Below, one piece after another: positions 11,308 to 24,239 of a stretch of DNA of 64,000 nucleotides; the first letter of the stretch is position 1, and each line of letters starts with the position of its first letter. The position numbers were made by a program, and so were the translations under genes. Below the pieces are notes generated by a model. The model made no database searches and had not been told where the DNA came from. It worked only from the letters and a program-made list of their open reading frames with translations. This stretch comes from Symbiodinium natans (lineage: Eukaryota > Sar > Dinophyceae > Suessiales > Symbiodiniaceae): NCBI GenBank assembly GCA_905221605.1, contig CAJNDS010002796.1:120001-184000 (forward strand), read 5' to 3'.

Positions 11308-14300
11308 CTTGGCCAGTGCAGCGGGACTTCGATAGTTTTTGTTTTGGCGGATGGCCCGTAGATGACTTCATGATTACATTTCTTATGACAGAGACGACCC
11401 CTATAGTTTGGGAAACTGACCTACTGGCTTACTGGATTTGGGGAGATCTTCTGGAAAGATGTCTTTTTGCGGACGATCTTGCTAGCATGTCACTTTCTGA
11501 TATGCTCTGCACACAAACTTCCCAGTTTCTTCTGGGGACCTGACAATTGCCTGAGCCATCTTCAGTGAGGAAGCAGGGACGACTTGAGTGAAAAATGGAC
11601 TGCGGCGGCAATCTTTCAGGTTGCTCGCTGCAAATGGATGAGGCTAGTCAAGATGCTGAGGCATCCTGGTTAGAGCTGCTAAGCTGGCAACTGCATGCAA
11701 AGTGGAATGGAATCTGGTTGCAAGCAACCAGTGAACCACAACATCTTTGTTAGGATAGTCTCCAGTCCTTGCTATGTGGCACTCATGATGCCATGGTCAC
11801 CCAAGAATACCCAAGCATCACAGCAGCACAATTTTCTCGTCGCTCTGATCTTAGTCACTCTTGCTTCGCTTAGAAGTTGGTGTCATGGCTTCGTCCGGCT
11901 GGCTTTCCGCAGGAGCCGCGCTGGCAGGGCCTTCCACACTTCCGAAAGCCCACTGCCCTGGAATCTTGCTCAGAGCCACGACATGAAAACAATGGAAAAA
12001 ACGTGAAATCGCAATGTAAGAGAAGCAACTATGTTCCATATCACAATATTTAAAACGTTTTCCGGCCAGAAATACAGATTGATGTAGGCGACAAACACTG
12101 ATATCACATTGTTTACCATGATTCTTGTATGTTAACAAGTATCGCCGCAATGCTTCCCTGAGTTATAGACGTTGCTCAAGACAATAGGAAAACCTGCCGA
12201 GGCCCCAGGCCCAAGCCGCTTGGAGTAAAGAACAACCCACCTTCCTGGTGGTTGCGGCACTTGTGGCAAAAGCGGGCCCCCCGAGGTCAGGATCCCTTGC
12301 ACCGTTACGGCCTGTATGGGCCCGATCCCTGCTGCACTATCACCCCTTCTGGGACCCTTATGGACGATGTAGTTTCTCCCCCTACGGTATGACCACTATG
12401 AGAGTGAGCGCAGCCCCCTTTAGATCTGCCGACGAATGCTCTGGACCTCCTATGACCCCCGACCCGCACCTCCATTGGGCCAGTCGTGTAAGTCTGTTTT
12501 GGATGCCTTGGTGGCCCTGTGGTCAGGGTGCAGACTCGGCCTGGTGGCATTTGGGTTTTGAGGTGTTTGGGGGTTTCGGCTCTGCACCCTGGATAGAGGC
12601 TTCTTCCGCGCTGTGAGATTCCGCGACATCACATGCCCAGTTGCTGTCTGATGTCTCCCTGCAGGCCGCACCGAGGTGGGCCGCACCGAGGTGAGCCGCG
12701 TTGGTGTCAATAACGCACAAGTCCAGTAGATAACGTCGCTTATGATGATTAATGTCAACAGGACAGTCATCAACCACATATATCACCTGGAATGTTGGAA
12801 ATGAATCCAAGGCCAGGTAACCCCGGGATCATCATTGCAAATCTGCACACTCATGGAAAATGCCCTGCAAGACTGCAAGAGCAACACTGCGCAATACGTT
12901 TTGTAGTTACGGAGAACAACCGATATTATCACGAATTCAGGCATTATGGAGCATCGCCCACAGCTCTGCCACCACTCTTCCCAGACGCGCCTGACTCGCC
13001 AACTGCGCTGCCTGCGAGCGCTGGCGGCATAGGTCTTGAGCCACGAAGCACAAAGCTGCCAGCGCCATGCGGAGCCGGCATGGAAGGACGCGCGTCCTCT
13101 GAAGCACACAGCGTGTCTTAGCAGCGAATGTCATTGCGGATGCACAAGTGGCGCTGGAAGCGGCGTTGGAAAGCTCTCCTCGGGGAAGCCTAAGCCATGG
13201 CCCTGACTGGCCCAGGCACTGTATTGGTACAGAACCTCGCGGGGTGGTGAAGTGTCAGGACTTTGCTTTGTATAATGTTACGTATTTAACATTATTTAAC
13301 GAGATTCCTATACTGTACTGGACTGCGCGGTCCCAGCACTCCAAGGAGCGAACCACACTGCAAGCGCAAGCAACATTCCTGGGTGGCCATCTTCTCAAGC
13401 TTGGGACAGCTTCGGCGGACCTACGTTCCTGGCGTTCCTAGAGACCTTTCCACAAAAAAAAGCACGCACATCTGAACATGGCATCAGTCGAGAGCATCCG
13501 CAGCACCCATACTGCCTCTGCCAGGATTCAAGCTGCCAACGCCTCCCCCAAATTGCGGGATGTAGACAAAGCCTCAGACGAACATCAACGGCATTGGGTG
13601 CCATGAATGCACTCATTTGCTGCTCAGGAGCTGTCGCAGTGAGCGATTTGGTCACGGGTGAGGCCTGCAAAGCTTCCAAAAGACTCCTCTAATTCTGACT
13701 CAAGCCACTCCAATGTTTCCATCTGCTGCCTCCTCTTTCATTTCCGAGCATGAAGGCCGTGGGCCCTCGGAAAGGGCACTGGTGAAGTGATTGGGCCTCC
13801 GCATGAAAGCCCACGCCCAGCAGAGCTTGTGAGTAAAACAACAACGCCCCACAAACTCTCGCACGGACAAGCACACTTTCCTGCACTTACAGCTCCTTGG
13901 GTGCCACATGTTCAGAGCAATCCTTTTTCATGTCCTATGGACACACGGCAGGTCCTGCTCCAGAATCTCCACTCCGCACACGGAAAGGCGGCCCGAAGGG
14001 TGCCGGGCCTTTCTTTTGCTCTTGGCTCTCTTGGTCTCTTGTGGTCTCTTATAGTCTCTTACCCACAGCTGTCCCTGCACTGAAACACATGAACATCGCT
14101 CTGACAGGTTCAGCAGCGCCATCATTCTTCACGGTGAGTCTTGTTTTGTGTTCCCTCTTGTGGTCTCCCCACCTTCAGCGCCTCGACGGCCTGTGCGATG
14201 GTCGCAGCGTGCTCGATGGGGACTGCTCCCTGGCCACTCTTCTTGCAGAAGGCCTCCGCACCAGGCACAGAACCTTGAACAGCAACAAAAAACCTCAAAA

Positions 14301-15815
14301 TTCGTTCAGCCGCCTTGAAGCCTTGGCGGCCGACAAGCATCACCTGAGCAAAGAGCAAGGACAGGGACCGGGAAGTCTGCTCCCCCTGCTGCCGGAGGCT
14401 CTGCAATTTACGGTACAATGTGCACGTCGCCATCCCAGATTCTGCAAGGCTAACCTCATGAGCCCAACATCAAAATCTGCACGTCGCTTGCCAGTAGGGT
14501 CTCCACTAAGCGTACCCCGAAAGCCGCAGCCGAGCGAAGGCATGCTCCTTGGATCTGTTCCGCTCTGACCCTGTAAGCGTCTAGGGCCCATGGGCCGATA
14601 CGGATTTCAAACACCAGCATTTCTTGCTTTGTGAATCTGTCTATGGGCCACAAACTCAGGCAACATGAGTACCAACGATGCTCATTCATCATGCCTCTCG
14701 GGGTATGTGGCCACTCCCTAGAGGCCCAGTTTTGCCCGGTTCCAGAATCACTGTGAACCGCCCTGGGCACTCCCTGGAACGCCCCGATGCATTGCTTGGG
14801 CCTTCCCTTGAACTCCCTACAAATAAAGCCGCGTCCGAGGACTCAAAAGGACTAGCCGACTAGCCAAAGCTGTGCCCAGGCTTCCCAGGTTGTTGCGCTT
14901 GTTGAGGTTGAAGAGAATCAAGTAGCAGTACGCGGCATCTCCTAGGAGAGACAAAGACTTGTAGGAGTGGCAAGTTAGACTCCGGCTCTCCTCTCAACCC
15001 ATCACCTTCTCCGTCAACAGCTGGTGCTGGAGCGGGGCCCAGCGCGATGCCCACAGAGTCGTCCTGCATGGTACACAGCACAATGTTGCGACCCGCTTGT
15101 CGGGCTATTCAGTATTGTGTGACTATGTGGGGGCCGGCAACATGTCAAGTCTTTCCGGTGTCGTAAGCAAAATTCGTGCGGGCACCTTTAAATCAATATA
15201 ACATCATCGCTTCTCAAATACCAGTCCAAAGGCTCTGACCGTCCCTTCCCCGCCCCCCTGGCCTCAGGTAACTCCTCCTCGTCCTTACCGCCATCAAGGT
15301 CCACTCGAGGAACTGATCGCTTCTTGGATGCAACCCAGCAGCATGTGCCATCACTCTAGGTCAGCCTTGTGGAGCGCAAGGCTTGATGATGCGGTCACAT
15401 GTATGATGGAAGATGCACATAGCACATGCTACGAAAAAGTATACTCACTCGTCTCGGGAGTTGCATCTGCACAAGTTGCAGATCTCACATTAAAATACCT
15501 GAGCTACCCTTAACGGATCAATGCAGCTGACTTAGCATCCGCCCGTAAAAGGAATACATCTGCAATCTTGACATGTCCAAAGGATCCCTTTGCAGAGACT
15601 ACGCATGATGTATACAGCTCCTGCATCTTGGCATCATGACAGAAAATGGCTGCACGGAGCACAGCTTGGAAAAAGGCTCGCAGCACTGTCTAAAACAACA
15701 AACATGCGTTTACATTACTTTGCTGCATCATGTCATGCTTTGCGACACTGATGTACCACAACATACCAATTCCCCCCTTCCCCCCCACCCGGAACTACCC
15801 CTGTGAGACCAGACA
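11308..15815. other. Gene-poor stretch with weak exon-like segments
   Basis: No protein family is recognised. A plus-strand open stretch at 11335-11541 and minus-strand stretches at 14160-14400 and 14540-14680 have protein-like composition. The one around 14160-14395 could be two exons separated by a short intron-like piece ending TGTTCAAG|G. None shows a motif I can name. A short 17-base duplication (GGGCCGCACCGAGGTG) lies at about 12665-12697. I see no RNA gene or mobile element here. Confidence 0.35.
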
Positions 15816-15819
15816 ACAC

Positions 15820-16000
15820 GGGCTCTGAAGGCTCTAAGGGCTCTAAGGGCGCTAAGGGCTCTGAGGGGCGCTAAGAGTTCTAAGGACTCTAAGGGCTCGA
15901 AGGGCTCTAAGGGATCTCAGGCTGAGGGCTCTTCGGGCTCTACGGACTCTGAGGGCTCTCAGGGCTCTAAGGGCTCTACAGACTCTTTGGGGGCTCTACG
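15820..16000. repeat. GGGCTCTAAG decanucleotide minisatellite
   Basis: About 18 imperfect copies of a 10-base unit GGGCTCTAAG, with variants such as GGACTCTAAG, GGGCTCTGAG and GGGCTCTACA, run head to tail. There is no open frame of note through it. The unit is not seen elsewhere in the window. Confidence 0.85.
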
Positions 16001-16837
16001 CATGAAAATGCTTCATCTTTACCAGAATGAGCTGACAACTCTATGTACACGTCCACAGCACGATCATGTACCCGAGTACTGGCATACGCTGCATAAAACA
16101 GAACGAAGCTCAAACAACTGGCTTTCGGGTGCCTGACGTGCTGTTGACTGGACCCGTCGTCTCTGTGGAGGCGACGAACTGACTAAATAAAGCAAACACA
16201 ACTGACATCGTCCAAAGCAAATTCGCGGAGCAGGGCACTGAAGTTGAGTACTCACACAGAACATTCAAAGTTTGCAGTTGAGGAACAATCCCGAGCTCGC
16301 CCTGGGAAATACATCTACCGTCTCGGGTGAAAAATGTCTTGGACAGGTACTCGCAAAGCCAGAAAAGTCACTCGGACGGCAACTGACTCTCAGAACACGG
16401 ACGTGCATGGCCTGGCGGCAATCTTCGGTTGGAACACAGGCTTGGGGAGATCTTGCGGAGAGCAGCTGCTAAACCACAAGATGACGACTGGCAACCACTC
16501 CTCACTTGGGCCACGCATGCTTGCCATATTGACTACCATCCCCTCTCTTCAACCCACAATCGCGCCACAGCAGCAGGATTTGCTCATAAGGCACAGATGG
16601 TGCGCACCATCTCACCTAGCGGTGCTTCCGCAACATTCTGCAACTGATGTTGCTGCTACAACATGGCCGTCCCTGCGAAGCTGGAACCTTCAGCGTGCTG
16701 ACATGACAGGCAATGCAAACCTGGCATGTGTCTCACTCTTGGGTGCTGGCAACTCGCGCGTTGCCTCGCACGGGAGACTCTTCAGTTGGGCGCACATTGC
16801 CTGATGCCCCACTTCCTCAGTCGCTTCTTCTCTCCCT

Positions 16838-16935
16838 CCGCACATCTCCGCGCCGTTGTCTGCTACGTAGAGAGCTCCCTGGGAGTCGAAGGTCACATCG
16901 ATGGGCTCGTAGAGCTGGCAGACGCTGGCAGTTGG
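16838..16935 (-). CDS. Exon encoding an isolated NHL-like repeat
   Basis: The minus strand reads QLYEPIDVTFDSQGALYVAD followed by NGAE, the classic NHL/beta-propeller blade pattern (hydrophobic-D-xx-G-x-hydrophobic-YVAD). Boundaries are approximate. It could be a distal 3' exon of the NHL gene at 24.2-25.4 kb, which would need introns of several kilobases, or a remnant of a second NHL gene. No catalytic function can be assigned; NHL propellers usually bind protein or ligand. Confidence 0.45.
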
Positions 16936-19684
16936 AGCACTTAGACAATATAGAAGACGGAAATGACCCAAGTGACTGAAGTGACGGAAGTGACATGAAG
17001 TGATGGAGACCCAAGTTCAGGCCCCAGAGACGCTGCATTGCAAAACGTTGCAAAGGGTTTGTATTGAGCTTGTTTGGGACTGTGCCAGTCAAGCCCGCCG
17101 CTCATTGTTTAAGCTACACGTCACGTGTTTGTGAACAGCAGAATTGTGAGTAGTCGCTGCTGCAGCTGCAAAAATTCTGTGCAATGATGTAAAGCTGCTA
17201 GACTGCTAGACTATACAGGACTCGTCACAGAGGCATCAACACCTTTTCTCTCGCTACAGTGGGCACTTCTGGCCATGAGGACGAATTCACTTCTGAACAC
17301 CGGTCCCGGGTGGAGAAGCACGCGAATGTACTGAACTTCTCAAGAACTGACTTTCGGCTCAGATGCTTCGACACTTCCCATCCCGGAGGAGTGCACTGAG
17401 TGCACAGCCCCGGCAAATTCTGCACCTCAACCAGAGCCCCCCCATGTGTGGATCTCTTCCGGCCTGTGTTGAAGGTTCCTTCTTTGCTATGCGTTCCTTT
17501 TTCCTGGGCCTGTCCGCCCCACACCCTTTTGCCAGGTGCACTCCAGGACTTTTGAAAAATCATCCTGACACGACCATGTCTATTTCGCGGCGGCACCTTT
17601 TGCGTGCCAGGCTTCTTTGCAGCACCCCGCTGTTTCAACCGCCACAGGTAGGCACCAGGCCAACAAGGATAAGCAGTCTGGCTGTTTGAGCTTTGGATTC
17701 TCATTCCAAGCAGCTCATCGGAGCACCAGAGCTTTCTATTCCTAAGTCCTAAGTGTGTCATATAGAGTCAAAAGCCATGATCGACAGGCCTTCACTGCTT
17801 CCGTGCAAGCTGTCAAGCCATCTTTCATGATGTGTAGGAGAAAGGCTAACAGTCAGAGAAAGTTTTGCTTGGCCTCTGTGGGCCGTGACTGAGAACAGCC
17901 GTATCATTCCCTCAATCGCTTGGAGGTTCATCAGAGTGTACACGTGACACACGGTAAAACAGTCTAGCACACATGACGACGCTGTACAGCCCAAAAGCAA
18001 ACACCAGAACGCCGGCCCAAGTGACATGACCGTGCGCGTAGCCTCATCTAGTACCAACGTCAGTAGTACCATCTGAAGCACGGTCAGCAATGGTTTAGCA
18101 ACAAGCTCCTATGATCTGACATGACTGCAGCTTTGCGCGAATTGTTGAACAGATGTGATAGTGTAGGCATGTGTAGACCACGACCTTGGCATGTGACCGA
18201 CCGAGATAGGCTTCGACACCAGCTACTTGAGTGCGTCACTTCCCAACTACTCGAGTACGTCACCTCCCAGCTCGCGTGCAAGGACCAGCGCATGGTCAAT
18301 TACCCACCACCCTGGCAAACTGCAGCGATTGCTTGCTGGTTGCCGAAGAACAGCCACTGATAACTAGCCTCCCAAAGAACCAAAGAATTGCCAGGCCGAT
18401 GAGCGGCAATGGTTTTACCACTGAACCAAAGATAGGAGTCATCTCCTCTGTACATGAGATTCTGGCGAACCACAGGCGACTCCAAAGTACAGGACCTTTG
18501 AATCTCGGGTACGATGCTGCAAACACTGCTCTGCCTCTGGGTGCAGTGGCACAAGTCGGATTTCCCTCCGCAATCAGCCCTGTAGGGACATCTAAGACTT
18601 TGTGGCATTGTATGGCACTGTGTGATACTATGTGGGCTTCTTCGTGGGGGCGACCATCCTCGAGGTTTGCCCGGTTTGTCCGGTTTGCCCTTGCAACTGA
18701 AGCGCAGCTCGGTCGTGCTGCAACATCAGAGGGGTCTCGCGGTCTTCCGCTGCGCAGCGAATTGGAGTTGAGCTCGGCAGGTGCAAGCTCGCAGAGCCCT
18801 TGGAAGAGCATGGTCGGGTCAGCAATCTCCATGACGAAAGAAAACTGCACACAAGCATACACAAGCGGATCACGTCGTCTTAGCCAGCTGCCGCAGGGGT
18901 CGAGGGCCGCACGGCCCGAAAGCCCGCATGAGCTGTGCGTCAGCATAGGCCTGGGCAGACCCAATGGCTCGAATACCACGCTGCGGTATGGGAGCCCCTG
19001 CTCAAAGCACCTAGTCGTGAAGAATATAGACTTGCGCCAACATTGAGAACAAACAGGGCATCCCTGACTGCCTCAAGCACCACCCAGAGCAGCCAAGCGC
19101 TGGCGATTTGTCGGCCGCGGGGGCGGCGGCTGCAAACCAGGGCTTGTGCTGAGAATGTGTTCCAATGGTTGAAGGGTTTGCACCTACGTACTTGCCACAA
19201 AGCTTCAGCCTGCGGCGGATTCTCGCAGCGCAGAGGGCCTAAGCGAACATGCCATTGGTGGCACGTATGCCCACGTATGCCAATATGCTGATGAACCGGG
19301 CCCATGCTGCACACTGCAGCTGCACTTCACCAATTCACCAATGAGGAGCCGACAAATCCGCGTGTCACGAGAAATGGCGCCTTGCTCTGTTTTGCTCTGG
19401 CAGCATTACGCGAGAAAAAGACTCAGATATCACAGAGGCCAGAGTCCGATAAAGGAGTGGGCCGCGTCAGAAAACAGCACGAAAACACAAGTTCACAGCC
19501 TAACATTAGTCCGTCACGAATGCTATGCCAACTTAACGGCGGGAAGAATGTAGCGCGCTTCATCTGGACACGTTGCCTGAAAAGAGCTAGTCAAGCTTGC
19601 AGGCTTCAAAGGAAAAAGCGGGCGGGTTGGGAGGGCGCACACTCGCGGCCCGGAAAGCATGAAATATGTGTTTCTTTCTGTATG

Positions 19685-19706
19685 GATATATATATATATA
19701 TATATG
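19685..19706. repeat. TA dinucleotide microsatellite
   Basis: An uninterrupted run of alternating T and A of about 22 bases precedes a pyrimidine-rich TTCTTTC tract that runs to about 19870. Confidence 0.9.
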
Positions 19707-19904
19707 TGTAATGCTCTTATTTATTCATTCTTTCGTTCTTTCTGAATTTGGATATTCTTCTTGATTGATTTCTTTCTTGGGTTAATTCTTTCGTCTTGTC
19801 TCTTCTTCTTCTTCCTTCTTTATTTCGTTCTTTCTCTCTGTATTTCTTTCAATCGTTCTTTCTGTAGTCTCTTTGGCCCTGTCGTTCTAAACCTCGATTC
19901 CCAT

Positions 19905-20095
19905 ATGTTCTATTCGGAAAACCTCCATTTCCTCTAGATTGTTAATAGGAAATCTCTATTTCCTCTGTATTTGCGTAAAAAAATCCATGTTTCCTTCATG
20001 TTTTGAGAAGAAAACCTCCAGAAAATGAACTCTATCCTCTGTGATTAAACAGGAAACCTCTATTTCCTCTATAGTCGAATAGAAGAGCCTTTCTT
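19905..20095. repeat. Imperfect tandem repeat around 'GGAAACCTCTATTTCCTCT'
   Basis: Four to five degenerate units of roughly 35-50 bases share a core like GAAAACCTCCATTTCCTCT. Cores are seen near 19916, 19949, 19985 and 20050. Each core is partly self-complementary (GGAAA ... TTTCC), so each unit could form a small hairpin. A single CCCTAAACCC telomere-like motif follows near 20119. Confidence 0.6.
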
Positions 20096-23044
20096 TCCGC
20101 TGCATGTTCATCGAAAAACCCTAAACCCGCAAAAAAGAACATAAATCGCGCGCACGAAAAAACAACAGAATCGGGGGCCTTTACAAAAAAACACAAGCCG
20201 CAAAAAGACAGTCCCCCGCCGCTCAAATGTGCCTGGTGTAGCTGACTCAGGAAGGCACCACTGTGCAGCCATCCCTCAATGCAAGGACGATGAAATGCCT
20301 TGGCTCATGCAGGCTTCCAGAACCTGATGCTGCCATTCATTCGCAAAGGTTTGTGCGGTCATGGAGAGCCTGCGGCCGTGTCACGTGGCCGCAGTGTAGG
20401 CGTCTAAGTGGTTCGCCAATGCCCAGAGGCCTGCGACCCCGGGACACGCACCCGTGGCTTTCAGCTTGTGTCCAAAGCAAAAAGCTCCGCACTTCCAAGT
20501 GCCCGCACATTGGCAAATATGAGTAGAACAAGCATCGTCCACAAGCACATCTCACAGGATTTGCACATGCTTGCGCCTAAGGCAAATGGAGCAGGCTTCA
20601 GCCAGCTCCTCTGAATGCGACCGCTTGTCTGAAGACCGAATAGCATGGGTTCTCAGCCTTGACACAAGCCTCTAAGCCGCTGTACATGATGCTGGTGTTT
20701 GACACAACGATTTCAGTCCTCAGCTCTTGCTGTGGCTTCAGTGACCTGAATGCGTTCGCACGTGCTAGGACGCCCCGACACAAAATTCTTCCTTGCCATC
20801 GGTTTGATCTTCTGAAAAGTTGGCGCCCACTCAGCGCATTGCCGGAGTGTCGAGCACGCTCACAAACAGCTGCAGACTATGGTCGTCGATCTTACTCAGA
20901 TTGATAGCTTAGCGCTGCATCCCTAACGGGGCAGACATCCGACTTGGTCTACCAGTCTACCTGGTTTGCACAAAGGTCACAGGCTGCTCTCGCCATCTCT
21001 CGCCTGCACGACTGAGACCTCCGGGGATGCATCGCCCTTCCGGGCGGGCAAGATGATCTCCTGCAGAAACACGCATAGTCTATTTTCAAGCGCAAGAAGT
21101 GACTCGCGTATCGCACAACATACGATGAGCAGGTCTGCCAGGCATCGCGTAGCTCTTGTTGGTAGAGGTGGTGACACATCACATCACGTAACCAAAGGTC
21201 TCCTGCAGGACCTTCGCAGCGACCATTGCAAAAGCATAACCTTGCCGCGAACGCGAGGCGAAAGGAGCATCGTCGAATCTTTGCCAAAGACGAGCGCGGC
21301 CTGCTTCCCTAAATAAGTACCACTGCACGTGTGGGCAAGACTGAACCCGGCCTATGTTGAGGAAGACAAAGCAAAGAGCGGACGGAAACACCAAGTCCTG
21401 CTTCATGCATCATTGGCACAGCAAGTTTCCCTGCATTTGCAGCTCCTAGGACAAGATGGAAAGAAGCGTGAAAGCTGTAAGCTACTGCTACCAGTAATAC
21501 TCAAATTTGAGCTTCCACCTGGACCGACTCATATGACTCAGTGATATCTCGAGGGGCCATTCGTGCCAACTGCCAACTGCCCGCCAGCAACAGCATGCAT
21601 GACACAACCCCGATTCCCCAAAGAAAACCACAGAAACCCCGCCAGACTGTGATCTTTCCAACACTTTTCCAACTGTCTCGAGACTTGTCCCGACTCCAGG
21701 TTCGACGTAGAGCGCTGTACTTCTAAGATCTAGCCTTTTGGGATGTCGGGAGCATGCCGGCAAAAAGAAGCCCATCCTCTTGATTCCCTGAAATTGGGCG
21801 TGAGGCTTTCAAACAGCAAAAAGAAGCAACCGAGCAGGAGCAGCAGATCGCGGCCGTTGTCAACCCGTGCCGGAGACCCATGGGGTGCCCGTGTACATTG
21901 AGCCCCCTCTGCAAAGAGCAGCTCCTGCTTCGACGCGACAAATTCTGCGAGTCGCAGGCAAGAGACCTTCCGGTACCAGAGCTCAAGGACACACCTCTTC
22001 CCAGCATGCAGCATCCATGTCTGATCGCAAACCCAACTAAAGGAGGGGCCCTTGAGAAGCTGAAAGAAGACCTCTGCCCGAATGCCCGAAGACAAGATGG
22101 AAAGCAAGCGCTGCTGTACTGACATGCCTGGAATCAAACAACACCCTGGATGCAGAGATCGCTTAAAGATCCAGAAAGCGCCCCTGCAAAAGTAACTTGC
22201 AAGAAGCACCCGCAGCCTGGAAGATGGCCGCTAAGCAAGACACGCCGTGGAGGAAAAGCCTCACCGTTGAGAATGGAGTAGCATGATGTAGCATGCCAGG
22301 GGCACAGCAGGCAGCACAAAAAGAATGCGAATTCTCCAAAGCCGGAATGCAGGAGAGTCGCTGCTGAGCTTGCCAGGTCTCTACATCCTCGCTGTGGGGC
22401 CTGCTAGTGGTTGCTCGCGGTGCTTTCTTGCATTTGCTTGCAAGGAGGAGCATGGCATCACCACAAGCTGTGAGCTCCCAGACTTGAGTCAACTTGTCTC
22501 TCAGGGCAGTGCTGCTTGTGCAGCAGCTGATGCATCTCTTGCCTGCACACAGGTCATCAGAACTTCGCCTTTTGATGAAACACTGGCCATGGTGGATTGA
22601 GGGAACTGGCGGTCTCTAATAAATACCGGTCTACTTAAGACTTAAGACCTTGTCATGTACGAAAACTAAAGCAGACAACAAGTAGTATCGGACCTTGCCC
22701 CGTGTCGTTGCCTGAAGCACGCGGCGAAAAGCGGCAGTGTGGCCAGGCACAGGTATCCCACCTGAGACGACTGCGACTGTGACATACTGTGACTATGTCG
22801 AGTTTTGCACATGCGGAGAACGCCCACATTAAAATGCCGGTGGTCGAGCCGCCAGCAAACAGTCTTTCCACACATTGAAAGGGGAACAAAAAGTACTTCA
22901 ATGTTAAGGCAGCAAGGCCGAGGCCGTGCTCCCCGCACTGCCAGCGGCACCCGCGAGCAGTGTCAAGCCAAGCTCCTCGCAGGCTGCGCGATGCTAAATG
23001 CGAGTCTGTGCACCCCACTCGCATCGTCTCCAACTGTTTTTGCT

Positions 23045-23226
23045 CTCCTTGTCTGACCACAAGTCGACTTGCTCAACCAACTCTCGGATATCAGCTGGGA
23101 AAGGGGGAAAGGGTTGAATCAAGAGTTCGCCTTGGGGATTGTACACACTCGCCAAGTCTCCGTGGCCACGAAGCGGGCGAGCCAGGGTGTCGGAAACCGT
23201 GCTGAGCCCGATCGCGGGCTGCGCAC
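23045..23226 (-). CDS. Candidate exon of an unrecognised protein
   Basis: The minus strand has a strong acceptor (TTCATTTTCAG|G at 23227) followed by about 60 codons of protein-like sequence containing LARPLRGHGDLASVYNPQGE and a Pro-rich QPFPPFPADIRELVEQ segment. I do not recognise the family. It lies downstream of the NHL exons on the same strand, so it may be a later exon of that gene. The lower boundary is approximate. Confidence 0.4.
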
Positions 23227-23371
23227 CTGAAAATGAAGAAAACACTTCTTCCGTTAGATTCGCCGTAACAGGGACAGAGGATCCGCATGCCCAAGTCAAA
23301 GCCGAAGCTTAAAGCGTCATGTCAGCGCTGACCGTAAACTAGCACAGCAGGCACGGCGTGGTTCGGCAGAA

Positions 23372-23440
23372 GAGAGAGAGAGAGAGACTGAGATGGAGAG
23401 AGAGACAGAGAGGGAGACGGAGCGGGAGCGAGAGCAAGAA
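23372..23440. repeat. GA-rich microsatellite
   Basis: An imperfect (GA)n/(GAGAGG)n purine tract of about 70 bases, with interruptions such as CTGAGATG and GACGGAGCG. Confidence 0.85.
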
Positions 23441-24239
23441 CTGCCTCCAGCACCACAGCATCCAACCTTTCCTCAGGAACGAGAGAGGGAGCGAGACACA
23501 TCTCCACTTCCGAAGTGCTCTTTGACATGACATGTGATAGAGAGCAAGACCTCCTCGCCGCTGTAAGACAGGCCTGACCGATGTTGCATTCTGGTTCAAG
23601 GGTAGACAAGCCTTTCACAAGACAACTGATGGTGAGTGTGCCGAAGTTGTTTCTCTCATTGGTGGGGTTGAGTGCTTTACGACAGGCTGCTCTCCAAGGT
23701 CAATGTAAACTCTCCGGAAGCCAATGCGTTGCTGCGGCTCTGACTACGGATGCAAACCTTTCGCCAAACTCGCAGGCCTGCGTCCTCCGGCAGAAACCTG
23801 CACGAACCCACCACTGCAACTGTGACTCACTGCAGTGGTTTTTGCAAGTCCTGTCGCAAATCCATCAACATTCCGTAATCCAACTGGCAATCATGGCAGA
23901 TCTGGAAGAGAACTGGCATGAACTGGCATAAACTCCCAACCCTTCAAGATTCAAACCACAAATTCCCACCCATGACCTCTGTGCTGCAGCAGAGAAATAT
24001 GCCATTGCTCGGAACACTTCGAGTGAGGCGAGACTCTCAATGGCCCAATGGCAGCTGATGCCCAGCATTGCACGCTTCTGAAAAGGAAACAATTGAATGC
24101 CGTCGTTTTGGCCACTTATGACTCTTGTCTGATGTCCTTGTTGCCTCGTTGGTTGTGGAAAGGGGTGTTTTGGTGCTGAGCCGCGGCGTGAGGCATCACA
24201 GCTGAGGCTTTTCACCTCAAACCAGCCCCAAACGTTCAG

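Larger units (their letters stand above)
17050..22990. other. Gene-poor stretch with unassigned open segments and repeats
   Basis: No gene family is recognised. Hydrophobic minus-strand open stretches at 17880-18075 and 18370-18450, and protein-like stretches at 18740-18850 and 21030-21160, could be exons of unrecognised genes but lack confirmable joins. From 19680 to 20110 the sequence turns AT- and CT-rich and repetitive (listed separately). Confidence 0.35.

Noticed and set aside
13029-13045. CTTGAGCCA near 13033, resembling the reverse complement of the spliced leader
   Set aside because: Only nine bases match and the following bases diverge.
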